Of a stretch of DNA of 64,000 nt, positions 1 to 7,929 are shown piece after piece. The stretch is from Lachnospiraceae bacterium KM106-2 (GTDB lineage: Bacteria > Bacillota > Clostridia > Lachnospirales > Lachnospiraceae), in assembly GCA_009731425.1 (NCBI GenBank), contig AP018794.1, forward strand, positions 4,327,501 through 4,391,500, written 5' to 3'. Every line of letters starts with the position of its first letter. Position 1 is the first letter of the stretch. The notes under the pieces were generated by a model that searched no databases, had not been told where the DNA came from, and worked only from the letters and a program-made list of their open reading frames with translations. A program made the position numbers and the translations under genes.

Positions 1-897
1 TATAAAATTAATTATAACCATGATATAAATGAGTCTTTAGAAGCTGAATATATGGATATGTATCAAAAATATCAAAGACGTATTACGCGGTTTCAAGAGA
101 TGGTAAAAGACCCAACTTGCTTTGTTAGAGGCTGCTGGAGTATGGAAGAGTTATCTTCTCTGTTAGGACAGGAAGATAGGATCGATGGTGCTATTAAGTT
201 TAATCCGAAGAATGAGATTGTTTTTGTAATTCCTAGATTTATCTATGAGCAAAATCCGATTAAACTGAATAAGAAAATATTCATCGTGGACACCGAGATC
301 AGTGGATTTGCTTTGGGAAGAGAGGAAGCGAGAGGATTCTTTGATACTAATTCGGAGTTAGTCGATTTTTGTATTGCTAACTATGATACGAACAAGAGAA
401 AAGATAATATGATCTTTGATCTTCAATCGGAGCTAAAAATTGCTCGAAATAGTTATACAGATTTAGGATTGCAAAAACAGATCGAGAATCTAAAGTTACA
501 GATCACGCTTAAGAATAAAGCAAATAATCAGTTGAACTCCAGATTAACTAGATGGATGAAGGTCCTGAATATCGATTATTGCTCGCTGGAATTTCCGGAG
601 AAGGTAAGCATTTATGGATGTGGTGCAATTGGTAGAGTCTTTTACAACCATATCAAGGATCATACGCAAGTAATCGAATTTATTGATCAAATGCCACGAC
701 AACAGTATTATGATTCTGTTCCAGTGGTTAAGCCATTGGATTCTAACTGTGATAGAGATACATTATTGATCATTATTCCATCCTATGATTACGATAATAT
801 TGTGGTTAGGCTGCAAAATATATTGGGATTTCAGCCAAGCGCGATATCTTTAGAGTCATTTTTGGATAAAGGAACTGTAATAGATGAGAATTTTTAA
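1..897 (+). CDS. 5'-truncated protein of unknown function with C-terminal Rossmann-like segment
   Basis: The frame is open from the first base of the window, so the true start lies upstream and only the C-terminal part is seen; the ATG at 52 is probably internal. Counting from that Met, residues about 120-165 are polar and look coiled-coil. Residues 183-200 read as a beta strand followed by GCGAIG, a GxGxxG-type dinucleotide-binding turn, and more alternating strands and helices follow. This resembles the small Rossmann-like C-terminal domains found on some sugar-modifying or glycosyltransferase proteins, but I do not recognise the family. It ends with TAA just before a Nudix fragment in the same frame. 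Confidence 0.6.
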   Translation, partial: YKINYNHDINESLEAEYMDMYQKYQRRITRFQEMVKDPTCFVRGCWSMEELSSLLGQEDRIDGAIKFNPKNEIVFVIPRFIYEQNPIKLNKKIFIVDTEISGFALGREEARGFFDTNSELVDFCIANYDTNKRKDNMIFDLQSELKIARNSYTDLGLQKQIENLKLQITLKNKANNQLNSRLTRWMKVLNIDYCSLEFPEKVSIYGCGAIGRVFYNHIKDHTQVIEFIDQMPRQQYYDSVPVVKPLDSNCDRDTLLIIIPSYDYDNIVVRLQNILGFQPSAISLESFLDKGTVIDENF

Positions 898-900
898 TTA

Positions 901-1098
901 GAAAGAAAGGTATCGCTCGTTGTAAATCAAATAGGAGAAGTGCTTCTTCTAAAAAGTCCTAGAAGAGGATGGGGATATCCAGGTGGCATGGTTGAGCCGG
1001 GAGAAACTCTGGAAGAGGCATTACATAGAGAAATTAAAGAGGAAACTGGAGTCAATGTTAGAGAAAACAGCGAAGATGTATTGTTTTGGTTTTCATAG
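901..1098 (+). pseudogene. Nudix hydrolase fragment (decayed)
   Basis: Directly after the upstream stop, and in the same frame, the sequence encodes a perfect Nudix box: G, five residues, E, seven residues, then REIKEETGV, with WGYPGG just before it. Nudix proteins hydrolyse nucleoside diphosphates linked to other moieties and have a domain of about 130 residues. Here only about 65 residues are open, there is no ATG or well-placed start, and TAG at 1096-1098 ends the frame. A short continuation (FHRELFKVVEDRWYG) lies in another frame from 1091, consistent with a frameshift. AGAAAGG at about 903-909 may be the old ribosome site. The catalytic motif is intact but the gene is not. Confidence 0.75.
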
Positions 1099-1130
1099 AG
1101 AGCTATTTAAGGTTGTAGAAGATAGGTGGT

Positions 1131-1940
1131 ATGGTGTTGGAGATGAAAAGTAGATTATATCTTGTGAAGGGATTGCCTTGTTCTGGAAAGAGTACAGTAT
1201 CAAAAATGATCGCAGATTCATTAGAAAAGCAAGGAAGAAAAGTGATATTTATAGATGAGGGAACAGGAAATCACCCGGCCGACTATGAATTTCATAGTTA
1301 TGTAAAGGAAGAGGAATTACAGGAACTGAATACTGATGAACAAGATAAAGTACGAAAGGCTGCCTATAAGAAAGAGAACGGATATGTGGTACCTTTGTCT
1401 TTGTTTGAAGGAGAGCTTTTTGAATGGCTATTACAGCGCAAAATTTATGATTTTCTTGATTGGAAAATAGAAAGACCAGTTATGCTGGATAAATGGAGAG
1501 AATTCGTTGCGGGTGCAAAGGATGAAACGATTTATGTGTTTAATTGCTGCTTTTTGCAAAATCTGATGTGTGAAACGATGATGCGATTTGGATTTGATCT
1601 TGAGACATCGCTAGAGTATATTAAGGAGATTAAGGAAAGAATAAGATCATTGCATCCCAAAGTAGTCTATTTAAAGAATGATGAGATATCAGAATCAATT
1701 CAGAGGACTGTGGACGAGCGAGGAATGGAATGGTTGAACTCTGTAATTGATTATCATGTAAATGGTGTCTATGGAAAAAGACTCGGCATGCAAGGGTTCG
1801 AAGGCTACATATCCTGTCTGCAAGAAAGACAAAAAAGAGAGTTAGAGATCCTTAAACAGTTAGAAATGGAACATATACTAATCGATAATGGACAGAAAGA
1901 TTGGAATCATGCTTATAATGAGATTAAGGACTTTCTTTAA
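1131..1940 (+). CDS. P-loop NTPase / small-molecule kinase-like protein
   Basis: A 269-residue protein with a Walker A motif GLPCSGKST at residues 14-22, typical of adenylate-kinase-like and zeta-toxin-like P-loop kinases. FIDEG at about 40-44 may be a Walker B or substrate-binding element. The rest is helical and soluble, with no signal peptide or membrane segment. AGGTGG at 1121-1126 supports the ATG at 1131, but ATG 1143 (MKSRLYLVKG) is a possible alternative that would start right at the first beta strand. It sits between two broken genes. The substrate cannot be told from sequence. Confidence 0.6.
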   Translation: MVLEMKSRLYLVKGLPCSGKSTVSKMIADSLEKQGRKVIFIDEGTGNHPADYEFHSYVKEEELQELNTDEQDKVRKAAYKKENGYVVPLSLFEGELFEWLLQRKIYDFLDWKIERPVMLDKWREFVAGAKDETIYVFNCCFLQNLMCETMMRFGFDLETSLEYIKEIKERIRSLHPKVVYLKNDEISESIQRTVDERGMEWLNSVIDYHVNGVYGKRLGMQGFEGYISCLQERQKRELEILKQLEMEHILIDNGQKDWNHAYNEIKDFL

Positions 1941-1959
1941 GGGTACGAAGGAGAAAGAG

Positions 1960-2138
1960 ATGAGGAAGAAAATAAGAGTATCAAGTGAGTTAGTATATCT
2001 CATTACTATCTGTACATTAGCATTTGCAGTAGCTATCATGTCAGCGGCTGACTTTGGTGTATCAATGATCGTGGGATGGAGTAATTAGTTGAATTTGTAC
2101 CATTGTTTCCTGAAGTGGCGAAACGGTTTGAGCAAGTA
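1960..2138 (+). pseudogene. internally deleted DUF6198/YczE-like membrane protein
   Basis: AAGGAG at 1948-1953 and ATG 1960 begin a 42-residue frame with one membrane helix and the sequence MSAADFGVSMIV. From memory this matches the N-terminus of DUF6198 (YitT/YczE-like) multi-pass membrane proteins of about 200 residues. It stops at 2086-2088. Immediately after, in another frame (2091-2138), the bases encode EFVPLFPEVAKRFE, which resembles the C-terminal tail I associate with the same family. The simplest reading is loss of the central portion, leaving both ends. No function is expected. Confidence 0.5.
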
Positions 2139-2146
2139 GGGGGAGG

Positions 2147-3037
2147 CTACTGCTTATGTAAGTGTTTACGGTATTTACAAGGGGAACAACCTCTTAACTT
2201 TACAAATGTTTTGGAATAGTAATTGGAGTCAGTAAAACCAGAGTTTGCTGCAACTTCAGTGATGGAAAGGGAAGAATCGGATAAGTATTCGATGCTTCGC
2301 TCAATGCGATATTCCAGTAAATAAGTGAAGAGAGAGATGTTCATATAACGTTTGAAGAGGCGACTGCACTCACTTTCACATAAATGAACATGATCTGCAA
2401 TGTCAGCTAAACGAATCTTTTCTATGTAATGAGTTTCTAAGTAAGAGAGGATCTCTTTGATACGCTCATAATCCAGTTTCCCATGAGCAGGGTGGGCAGA
2501 GTGGATGGAATCGTCTGATACAAGTGTTTTCCACATCTTTTGCAGTTCAATAGAAATGTCTAATTCATATGAGTTAGGCATTTTTTTGTAGAGCGAAATG
2601 ATTGTTTGAATGGATTGGATCATTGATTCGTGCCATGATTCTGAGAAGTTTAAGTGGATAGCGGATAAAGAAAAATCATGGATGATCGGTTCTACATATT
2701 TTTGATAGAGAATACTTTGGGAAAAGCCATAGATTAGTTTGGGGTCGAATGTGACAGAGAGGTATTGGCAATCAGACCTTTTATACATGGATCCGGTATG
2801 TAAAGCATTTGAGTTGGTAAAAAGAGCTTCCCCTTCTTTAAGATGGTAACCTGTATTATTTACCTGATAGAGCATCTCCCCTTTTGTAAGAAAGGTTAAT
2901 TCGATCTCAGGATGCCAATGCCATAAAAAGGAACCAGTGTCATAAAGAGAGAGTTGCTCTTCGCTTACCAAAATAGGAAATTGATCGTTTCCATGTTCTT
3001 TTAGTTCTTTGTTTGCTTGATTTGTGATGATCTGCAT
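2147..3037 (-). CDS. AraC-family transcriptional regulator with N-terminal cupin
   Basis: A 296-residue protein. The N-terminal half carries a cupin-like sensor (WHWHPEIELTFLTKGEMLYQ, then GEALFTNSNALH), and the last about 100 residues are a double helix-turn-helix of the AraC type, ending SGFTDSNYYSKTFVKLRGCSPCKYRK. Such proteins usually sense a sugar or other small ligand and activate nearby genes. The start is placed at 3037 because a strong ribosome site (TAGGAGGTC, minus strand) lies just upstream; a Met nine codons earlier has none. It is divergent from the TauE/SafE-like gene, its most likely target. Confidence 0.85.
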   Translation of the reverse strand: MQIITNQANKELKEHGNDQFPILVSEEQLSLYDTGSFLWHWHPEIELTFLTKGEMLYQVNNTGYHLKEGEALFTNSNALHTGSMYKRSDCQYLSVTFDPKLIYGFSQSILYQKYVEPIIHDFSLSAIHLNFSESWHESMIQSIQTIISLYKKMPNSYELDISIELQKMWKTLVSDDSIHSAHPAHGKLDYERIKEILSYLETHYIEKIRLADIADHVHLCESECSRLFKRYMNISLFTYLLEYRIERSIEYLSDSSLSITEVAANSGFTDSNYYSKTFVKLRGCSPCKYRKHLHKQ

Positions 3038-3223
3038 TTTTGACCTCCTATAAAATAATCTCACTATATATCAAAATAATACCAGTAAAGCGACATAAAT
3101 AGCAATAAAATTTATTCTAAACGCAGAATATTACTGATTTTAGACAAGATTATCAAGGCGATTACTGCTCTATTTACTATAATAAAAGTAGAAAATGACA
3201 AAAGATAATTAGGAGGAAGAGAT
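3038..3223. promoter_or_regulatory. divergent promoter region between araC-type regulator and TSUP transporter
   Basis: This 186-bp AT-rich gap separates divergently transcribed genes. TATAAT at 3178-3183 is a good -10 for the rightward gene, and AGGAGG at 3211-3216 is its ribosome site. No clear regulator operator was recognised. Confidence 0.45.
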
Positions 3224-3940
3224 ATGACCTGGATGATCATTGCTGTTTTATGTGCTTATTTTATTAAAGGATTATGTGGTTTTGCAAATACGTTGGTTTT
3301 TACGTCCATCTTAAGTTTTGGGATTAATAATGTGACGATTTCTCCGATGGAGCTGATTTTAGGCTATCCATCTAATCTGATAATGGCGTGGAAAGGGAGA
3401 AAAGCTTTAGATTTAAAAGTCTGTATTCCGCTTGCAATCCTTGTAATAACTGGATCAGTACCTGGAATCTTTCTTCTTAAGAATATGGAAACACAGGTGG
3501 TAAAAATATTTTTTGGCTTTGTTGTGGTTTTAATCGGATTAGAGATGCTATTGAGGGAGTATCAAAGTAACCAATCGAAGGAATCTAAAGTGATTCTGAT
3601 GGTGATAGGAATCTTTTCTGGAGTATTATGCGGCTTATATGGAGTGGGTGCATTACTTGCAGCATATGTTAGCAGAGTAACACGAAGTAATGAATCATTT
3701 AAGTCGAATATTTGTGTTGTGTTTTGTGTGGAGAATAGCTTCCGAATCTTACTGTATCTTGCTACGGGAATCCTTCAGTTACAGATGGTTATTCAGGCGA
3801 TTACGTTGATGCCGCTTATGATGATCGGGTTATGGCTCGGTATGAATGGATGTCGTTTTCTGGATGAGAAGCTAGTGAAGAAAATAGTGATCTTAATGCT
3901 CATCCTTTCTGGAATTGCATTAATAATTACCAATCTGTAA
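3224..3940 (+). CDS. TauE/SafE (TSUP) family membrane transporter
   Basis: A 238-residue protein that is almost entirely hydrophobic, with about seven membrane helices and the internal duplication typical of the TSUP family (sulfite or organosulfonate exporters and other anion carriers). Characteristic signs are the N-terminal KGLCGFANTLV, the PSNLIMAW segment after helix 2, and the second-half repeat GVLCGLYGVGALLAAY. It acts in the cytoplasmic membrane. ATG 3224 follows an AGGAGG site by seven bases. The divergent AraC regulator probably controls it. Substrate unknown; sulfur anions are the family default. Confidence 0.8.
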   Translation: MTWMIIAVLCAYFIKGLCGFANTLVFTSILSFGINNVTISPMELILGYPSNLIMAWKGRKALDLKVCIPLAILVITGSVPGIFLLKNMETQVVKIFFGFVVVLIGLEMLLREYQSNQSKESKVILMVIGIFSGVLCGLYGVGALLAAYVSRVTRSNESFKSNICVVFCVENSFRILLYLATGILQLQMVIQAITLMPLMMIGLWLGMNGCRFLDEKLVKKIVILMLILSGIALIITNL

Positions 3941-4035
3941 CTGAGTATGGTATAATAATTAGATGGCTATGGCTACAAGGTAAGAAAGATAGCGGTAGAT
4001 AAGTAGAATAGTATGGTTTTGAAAGGAGAATACAG

Positions 4036-4287
4036 ATGCTAGAATTTAAATATGATACACAATTATTGATCGAGGGAAAGAATCTCTCAGAAGATGATAT
4101 TAATGATTACTTTACAAAGAATTTTGAGGGAGATTGCCTCTTAGCAGTCGGAGATGAAGAATTGATCAAGATTCATTATCATACGAATACGCCTTGGAAG
4201 GTACTAGAATACTGTGCTTCTTTGGGTGAAATTTATGATATTGTAATTGAGGATATGGAACGACAGGCAAAAGGACTACAAGGGTAG
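4036..4287 (+). CDS. stand-alone FakA/DAK2-type C-terminal domain protein
   Basis: An 83-residue protein that resembles the C-terminal domain of FakA/YloV-type fatty-acid kinases. The signature is GDCLLAVGDEELIKIHYHTN followed by a second helix with ALGEIYDI-type sequence (here CASLGEIYDIVIEDM). In full-length family members (about 550 residues) this part follows a DAK2 kinase domain; here it stands alone, with a GAAAGGAG ribosome site 8 bases before ATG 4036. It may modulate a kinase encoded elsewhere. The end of the gene is built into its own terminator hairpin. A possible extended -10 (TGGTATAAT) lies at 3948-3956. Confidence 0.6.
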   Translation: MLEFKYDTQLLIEGKNLSEDDINDYFTKNFEGDCLLAVGDEELIKIHYHTNTPWKVLEYCASLGEIYDIVIEDMERQAKGLQG

Positions 4288-4298
4288 TCCTTTTTTTT
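4269..4298 (+). terminator. intrinsic terminator overlapping stop codon
   Basis: AAAAGGACTAC and GTAGTCCTTTT form an 11-bp perfect stem around AAGG, followed by eight T. The stem contains the last codons and the TAG of the preceding gene. Confidence 0.85.
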
Positions 4299-4349
4299 CG
4301 AGAATAATGAGCTAACATGATAGCAGTTTGATTTTTAGGAGGAGACAGA

Positions 4350-4837
4350 ATGATTGCTTTAAAATTAATCAGTTTGTTTGTGATTGGATTTATTTTATGT
4401 GCCGTATCATTTGGCTGTCTATTGTTTGGTAATAAGTTGGCTGATAAGTGGAATCTGCCTATCGTATCGTTTCTCGCTATGCCTGTATTTGGAGGCATTA
4501 TGGAAGCAGTTGTTGCTGTGATAGGACATAAAAATATGCTGCATGCGATGCAATTAGATTCTTATTGGGAGTGGACAGTGTTGTTTATGACAACGATTGT
4601 GGTTGTATTATCAATGGACTTATCTGGTGCGCGGGAATTTTAGTGCAGGCAGTTATCGTGAAGCAGTCATTTGGGAAAGACTTATACATAGATTTAGCAG
4701 CCTCTTTTGTGTTTTCAATGGGAGTTGGATGGGTATTCGTTCAGACAGAGAGTGTATTTTATGGTATGATCGCTCATTTTTGTGAACGAGTATTGTCTAG
4801 AACGATTCATTTTCATCATGAGAGGAGTATTAAATGA
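4350..4837 (+). pseudogene. frameshifted multi-pass membrane protein
   Basis: AGGAGGA and ATG 4350 start a hydrophobic protein with three or four helices (MIALKLISLFVIGF, then SFLAMPVFGGIMEAVVAV, then TVLFMTTIVVVLSM) that runs into TAG at 4641-4643. From about 4608 the hydrophobic pattern continues in a different frame (NGLIWCAGILVQAVIV, then LAASFVFSMGVGWVFV) to the TGA at 4835-4837. Joined, the two frames make one coherent protein of about 160 residues with five or six helices. The shift lies near 4600-4615, where no obvious slippery heptamer was seen, so a real frameshift mutation or a sequencing error is more likely than programmed shifting. The TGA overlaps the next ATG. Confidence 0.65.
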
Positions 4838-5187
4838 AAAATAATAAGGATTTTTGGTTATTGTTAGATAAAATGGTAAAGGAATCGGAGATAGTAATTG
4901 ACCGTCCGAAGGGGAGTGCACACCCGAGATATCCTGATTTTATCTATCGGGTTGATTATGGATATTTAAAGAATACTTCATCGATGGATGGCGGAGGAAT
5001 TGATATTTGGCGTGGAAGTGATCCTCTGCAGAAAGTGAATGCAATTATGTGTATTGTTGATGATTTAAAGAAAGATTCGGAAATTAAGATTTTACTGGGA
5101 TGTACCAAAGAGGAAGAAGAACTAGTGTATCAGACTCATAATGAAACGGAATTCATGAAGGGAGTCTTGATCCGGAGAGAGGACTAG
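4834..5187 (+). CDS. divergent inorganic-pyrophosphatase-like protein
   Basis: A 117-residue protein with the beta-barrel core signature of family I soluble pyrophosphatases: IVIDRPKGS, then VDYGYL and SSMDGGGID. True enzymes are about 170 residues and carry an acidic DGDPLD metal site. Here the central aspartate is glycine (DGGGID) and the later D-x4-D-x-K metal motif is not clear, so hydrolysis of pyrophosphate is doubtful and a different phosphate ester may be the substrate. Its ATG overlaps the stop of the frameshifted membrane gene (ATGA), suggesting translational coupling in the ancestral operon. Confidence 0.6.
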   Translation: MKNNKDFWLLLDKMVKESEIVIDRPKGSAHPRYPDFIYRVDYGYLKNTSSMDGGGIDIWRGSDPLQKVNAIMCIVDDLKKDSEIKILLGCTKEEEELVYQTHNETEFMKGVLIRRED

Positions 5188-5198
5188 GAGAACTTAGA

Positions 5199-5849
5199 AT
5201 GAAGGCATTACTTTTATATGGAGCAAATTGTACGGTTGGAATTTGGAATCAGTGGAAAGAGGAATTGAAAGAAGAGAATTTTGAATATGTGGAGTATCCC
5301 CATGAGGTGACGTCAAATGCTAAAAGTGTTACCGATGTGACAGAGTGGGTTTATCAGAAGTATGGAAAAGAGAGCTTTGATATTTTAATTGGTCATAGTA
5401 TGGGAGGAATCATAGCCTTAGAATTAGCTGCGAAGTTCGATATGTCATGTAATAAAGTCATTTTTATTGAGAGTAATTTGAGACCGGCAAAGTCGTTTTA
5501 TCGGAATTTAATGACGGAAGAAAATAGGAAACACTATGGTGATGAAGTGATCCCGATGCTAAGAGGGGAGGATATTTTTTATAGTGTGGAACTGAAGAAG
5601 GCATTACAGGAGGATTATGACTATTCCGATTACATAAAGCAATTCTCAGGCGAGGTTTATGGTATATATGGTGATCGTGGCGTGAGAGAATATAAAGATC
5701 GCTATGCAGATTTGTGCCTGGATGAAAAAGTAGAGAATAAAATACAGTTTTATTTTGTTGAGGATGCGTGTCACTTACCGATGATTGAGAATATGAAGGG
5801 ATTAGCTGAGGTAATAAGAGTAATATTGTTAAAAAAATTCATGAGATAA
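5199..5849 (+). CDS. alpha/beta hydrolase
   Basis: A 216-residue cytoplasmic protein with the alpha/beta-hydrolase triad order: nucleophile elbow GHSMGG (Ser at about residue 69), acid in GDRG at about residue 163, and histidine in ACHLPMIEN at about residue 191. These enzymes cleave esters, amides or related bonds. The start lies 11 bases after the pyrophosphatase-like gene, so the two are likely co-transcribed. Substrate unknown. Confidence 0.8.
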   Translation: MKALLLYGANCTVGIWNQWKEELKEENFEYVEYPHEVTSNAKSVTDVTEWVYQKYGKESFDILIGHSMGGIIALELAAKFDMSCNKVIFIESNLRPAKSFYRNLMTEENRKHYGDEVIPMLRGEDIFYSVELKKALQEDYDYSDYIKQFSGEVYGIYGDRGVREYKDRYADLCLDEKVENKIQFYFVEDACHLPMIENMKGLAEVIRVILLKKFMR

Positions 5850-5965
5850 TTAACAATTATTCTTTGAAAATAAGAAAAAAAGAAGGAAAAAAGGAACTAT
5901 AAAGTATATACTTAGACACAATTCACCAATAAAACACAAAATATTCATAAAATTTACAAAATTCA

Positions 5966-5994
5966 TTGACTATTTATTATCAATATGATAATCT
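5966..5994 (+). promoter_or_regulatory. sigma-A-type promoter overlapped by palindrome
   Basis: TTGACT at 5966-5971 and TAATCT at 5989-5994 are separated by 17 bp. The palindrome ATTATCA-ATA-TGATAAT (5976-5992) fills the spacer and reaches into the -10, the expected position for a repressor. Confidence 0.5.
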
Positions 5995-6033
5995 AAATTT
6001 GTCGGTTTGGTAAAAAATTATCATTCTGATAAA
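5976..6033 (+). promoter_or_regulatory. twin ATTATCA-N3-TGATAAT operators
   Basis: Two copies of the same inverted repeat, 5976-5992 (perfect 7-bp arms) and 6017-6033 (one arm ends TGATAAA), lie with centres 41 bp apart, close to four helical turns. Both have a 3-bp centre. The half-site matches those of Fur-family boxes but in outward order (Fur: TGATAAT-N-ATTATCA), so the regulator is uncertain. Confidence 0.6.
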
Positions 6034-6055
6034 TAAAAGGTTATTGAGGTAATTT

Positions 6056-7768
6056 ATGAAAAAGAAAATCTATGCCCTTGCAATTATGGCGTCTACACTT
6101 TTAGTAGGTTGCTCGAATGCAAATGGTGGGACACAAAAGACAGAAGCTCCGAAAGGAAAAGCTGTAACGGAAGGAACAGGATACGGTTATGGAGGAGAAA
6201 TCAAGGTTAAAGTTACTACAGAAGATGGAAAAATCACAGATTTAGAACTTGTTTCTGAAAGTGAAACATCGGTAGTGATCGATCGAGCATTTCCAGTGAT
6301 CAAAGAAAGAATCATTGAAGCACAGACTCCAGTTGTAGATAGTGTATCAGGTGCAACTTATTCTTCTTTTGGTGTTAAGACTGCAGTAGCAGATGTATTA
6401 ACACAGCAGGGACAAGAGATTGAGAAAATCGGAATGGATACAAAGGGACCAGAAACAGAAAAGAAAGAATTAGAAGCAGTTAACACACAACTTGTTGTAG
6501 TTGGTGGTGGTCCAGCTGGTTTATCAGCAGCAATTCAAGCTAAACAAGACGGCATTGAAAATGTCATTTTAATAGAAAAATTAGATATTCTAAGTGGTAA
6601 TGGTAAATTTGACTTAGACTTCGTTGATTTAATTAATTCAGAAGCCCAAAAAGCGAATGGAATTAATGATACAGTAGAAGATTTTGCAAAGTATCTAAAA
6701 GAAGAAAAAGGTGCTTGGGATACAGATGAACGTATTCTTGCACAAGCAAAAGGATCTTATATTTTAGATGAATGGCTTCGTGAAATGGGAACGAAATTAA
6801 ATTATAACTTTGATTATCGTAACCATATGTCAGAAAGTGATCGTTATGCAGGCGAGCAGATCCAAGAAAATATGGAAAAGAAAGCATATGAACTTGGTGT
6901 TGATATTCGTACTGGAACAGAAGGTCTTGATCTGATCATAAAAGATGGAAAAGCAACTGGTGTAAAAGTTAAGCATAAAAATGATTACTATGACATCAAT
7001 GCAGAAGCTGTTATTGTTGCAACTGGTGGTTTCTCAAATAATAAAGAGTTATTAGCCAAATATGCTCCAGGTACAGAAGTACTTGCAACATCAAATCAAA
7101 TGGGTACAACAGGTGACTTTATTCCTGTATTTGAAAAGCATAACTTAGCGCTTGATAAGATGGATATTACTCGTATCTTCCCAATTATCAATCTACCAAG
7201 AAGAGATTTAACTGGTGGTGGAGATGGATATCTTTTCGTAAATAAAGAGGGTAATCGTTTCATTGATGAAACAAAGAGAGAGTTAGAATTAGCTTCTGCG
7301 ATCAAGAGTCAGACAGGTGGTACAGTCTATTATATCTATGATAAAAATTTATATGAGAAGACTTATCGTTTACAAAAGCATAATAAGTTAGGATACCATA
7401 CAAAAGCAGATTCGTTAGAAGAATTAGCTGAAAAGTTAGGTATCGATGCCAACAATTTAAAAGAAACGGTATCCACATACAATAAAGCCGTTAAAGGCGA
7501 GATCAAAGATGAGTTTAGAGAAGTACCATATACAGAAGAATTTGATGTAAATGGACCAGTTTATGGTGTTCAAGTGGAATCTGCAATTCATATGACAAGA
7601 GGTGGCGTTGTAGCGAATGAAAAAGCAGAAATTCTTACGAATGATGGCAAAGTAGTCAAAGGTTTATATGCAGCAGGTGAGGTTGCAGCATCAAGCCAGG
7701 CTTACAGTGCAGCCGTAATCTTCGGTAGAATCTCTGGTGAAGAAGCAGCAAAGTATATCGCTAAATAG
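6056..7768 (+). CDS. lipoprotein flavoenzyme: FMN-binding domain plus fumarate-reductase-like FAD domain
   Basis: A 570-residue exported protein. A signal peptide ends in a lipobox LLVGC (Cys19). Residues about 40-115 form an FMN_bind domain with SGATYSS (98-104), where Thr101 is the expected site of covalent FMN attachment by an ApbE-type transferase. Residues about 143-570 are a flavocytochrome-c/fumarate-reductase FAD domain with GGGPAG (150-155). The proton-delivering Arg of the family appears kept (R408 in ETKRE) and a His is in place (H512 in IHMTRGG), but the HGANRLGG loop with the carboxylate-binding Arg is shortened to GEVAASSQAYSAA. It probably reduces an organic acceptor outside the cell; the substrate is likely not plain fumarate. 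Confidence 0.85.
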   Translation: MKKKIYALAIMASTLLVGCSNANGGTQKTEAPKGKAVTEGTGYGYGGEIKVKVTTEDGKITDLELVSESETSVVIDRAFPVIKERIIEAQTPVVDSVSGATYSSFGVKTAVADVLTQQGQEIEKIGMDTKGPETEKKELEAVNTQLVVVGGGPAGLSAAIQAKQDGIENVILIEKLDILSGNGKFDLDFVDLINSEAQKANGINDTVEDFAKYLKEEKGAWDTDERILAQAKGSYILDEWLREMGTKLNYNFDYRNHMSESDRYAGEQIQENMEKKAYELGVDIRTGTEGLDLIIKDGKATGVKVKHKNDYYDINAEAVIVATGGFSNNKELLAKYAPGTEVLATSNQMGTTGDFIPVFEKHNLALDKMDITRIFPIINLPRRDLTGGGDGYLFVNKEGNRFIDETKRELELASAIKSQTGGTVYYIYDKNLYEKTYRLQKHNKLGYHTKADSLEELAEKLGIDANNLKETVSTYNKAVKGEIKDEFREVPYTEEFDVNGPVYGVQVESAIHMTRGGVVANEKAEILTNDGKVVKGLYAAGEVAASSQAYSAAVIFGRISGEEAAKYIAK

Positions 7769-7778
7769 TAGAGCTGAA

Positions 7779-7830
7779 AAGTCCTCGATAGATTAGAATG
7801 AAACTCTAATTTATCGGGGGCTTTTTGTTT
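7779..7830 (+). terminator. intrinsic terminator after flavoprotein gene
   Basis: A long stem pairs GTCCTCGATA-ATTAGA with TCTAAT-TATCGGGGGC, followed by TTTTTG. Confidence 0.85.
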
Positions 7831-7929
7831 TAGATTTTATGAAATGAAAATAGTTTTCCTACCTATCGTAGAATAGTTGTACTATAATAGGAAAATAAAG
7901 TAAAATATATCCAAAGGGGGGAGCTTAAA

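Noticed and set aside
4600..4620. Programmed ribosomal frameshift in the broken membrane gene
   Set aside because: No slippery heptamer or downstream pseudoknot was evident; a mutation or sequencing error is simpler.
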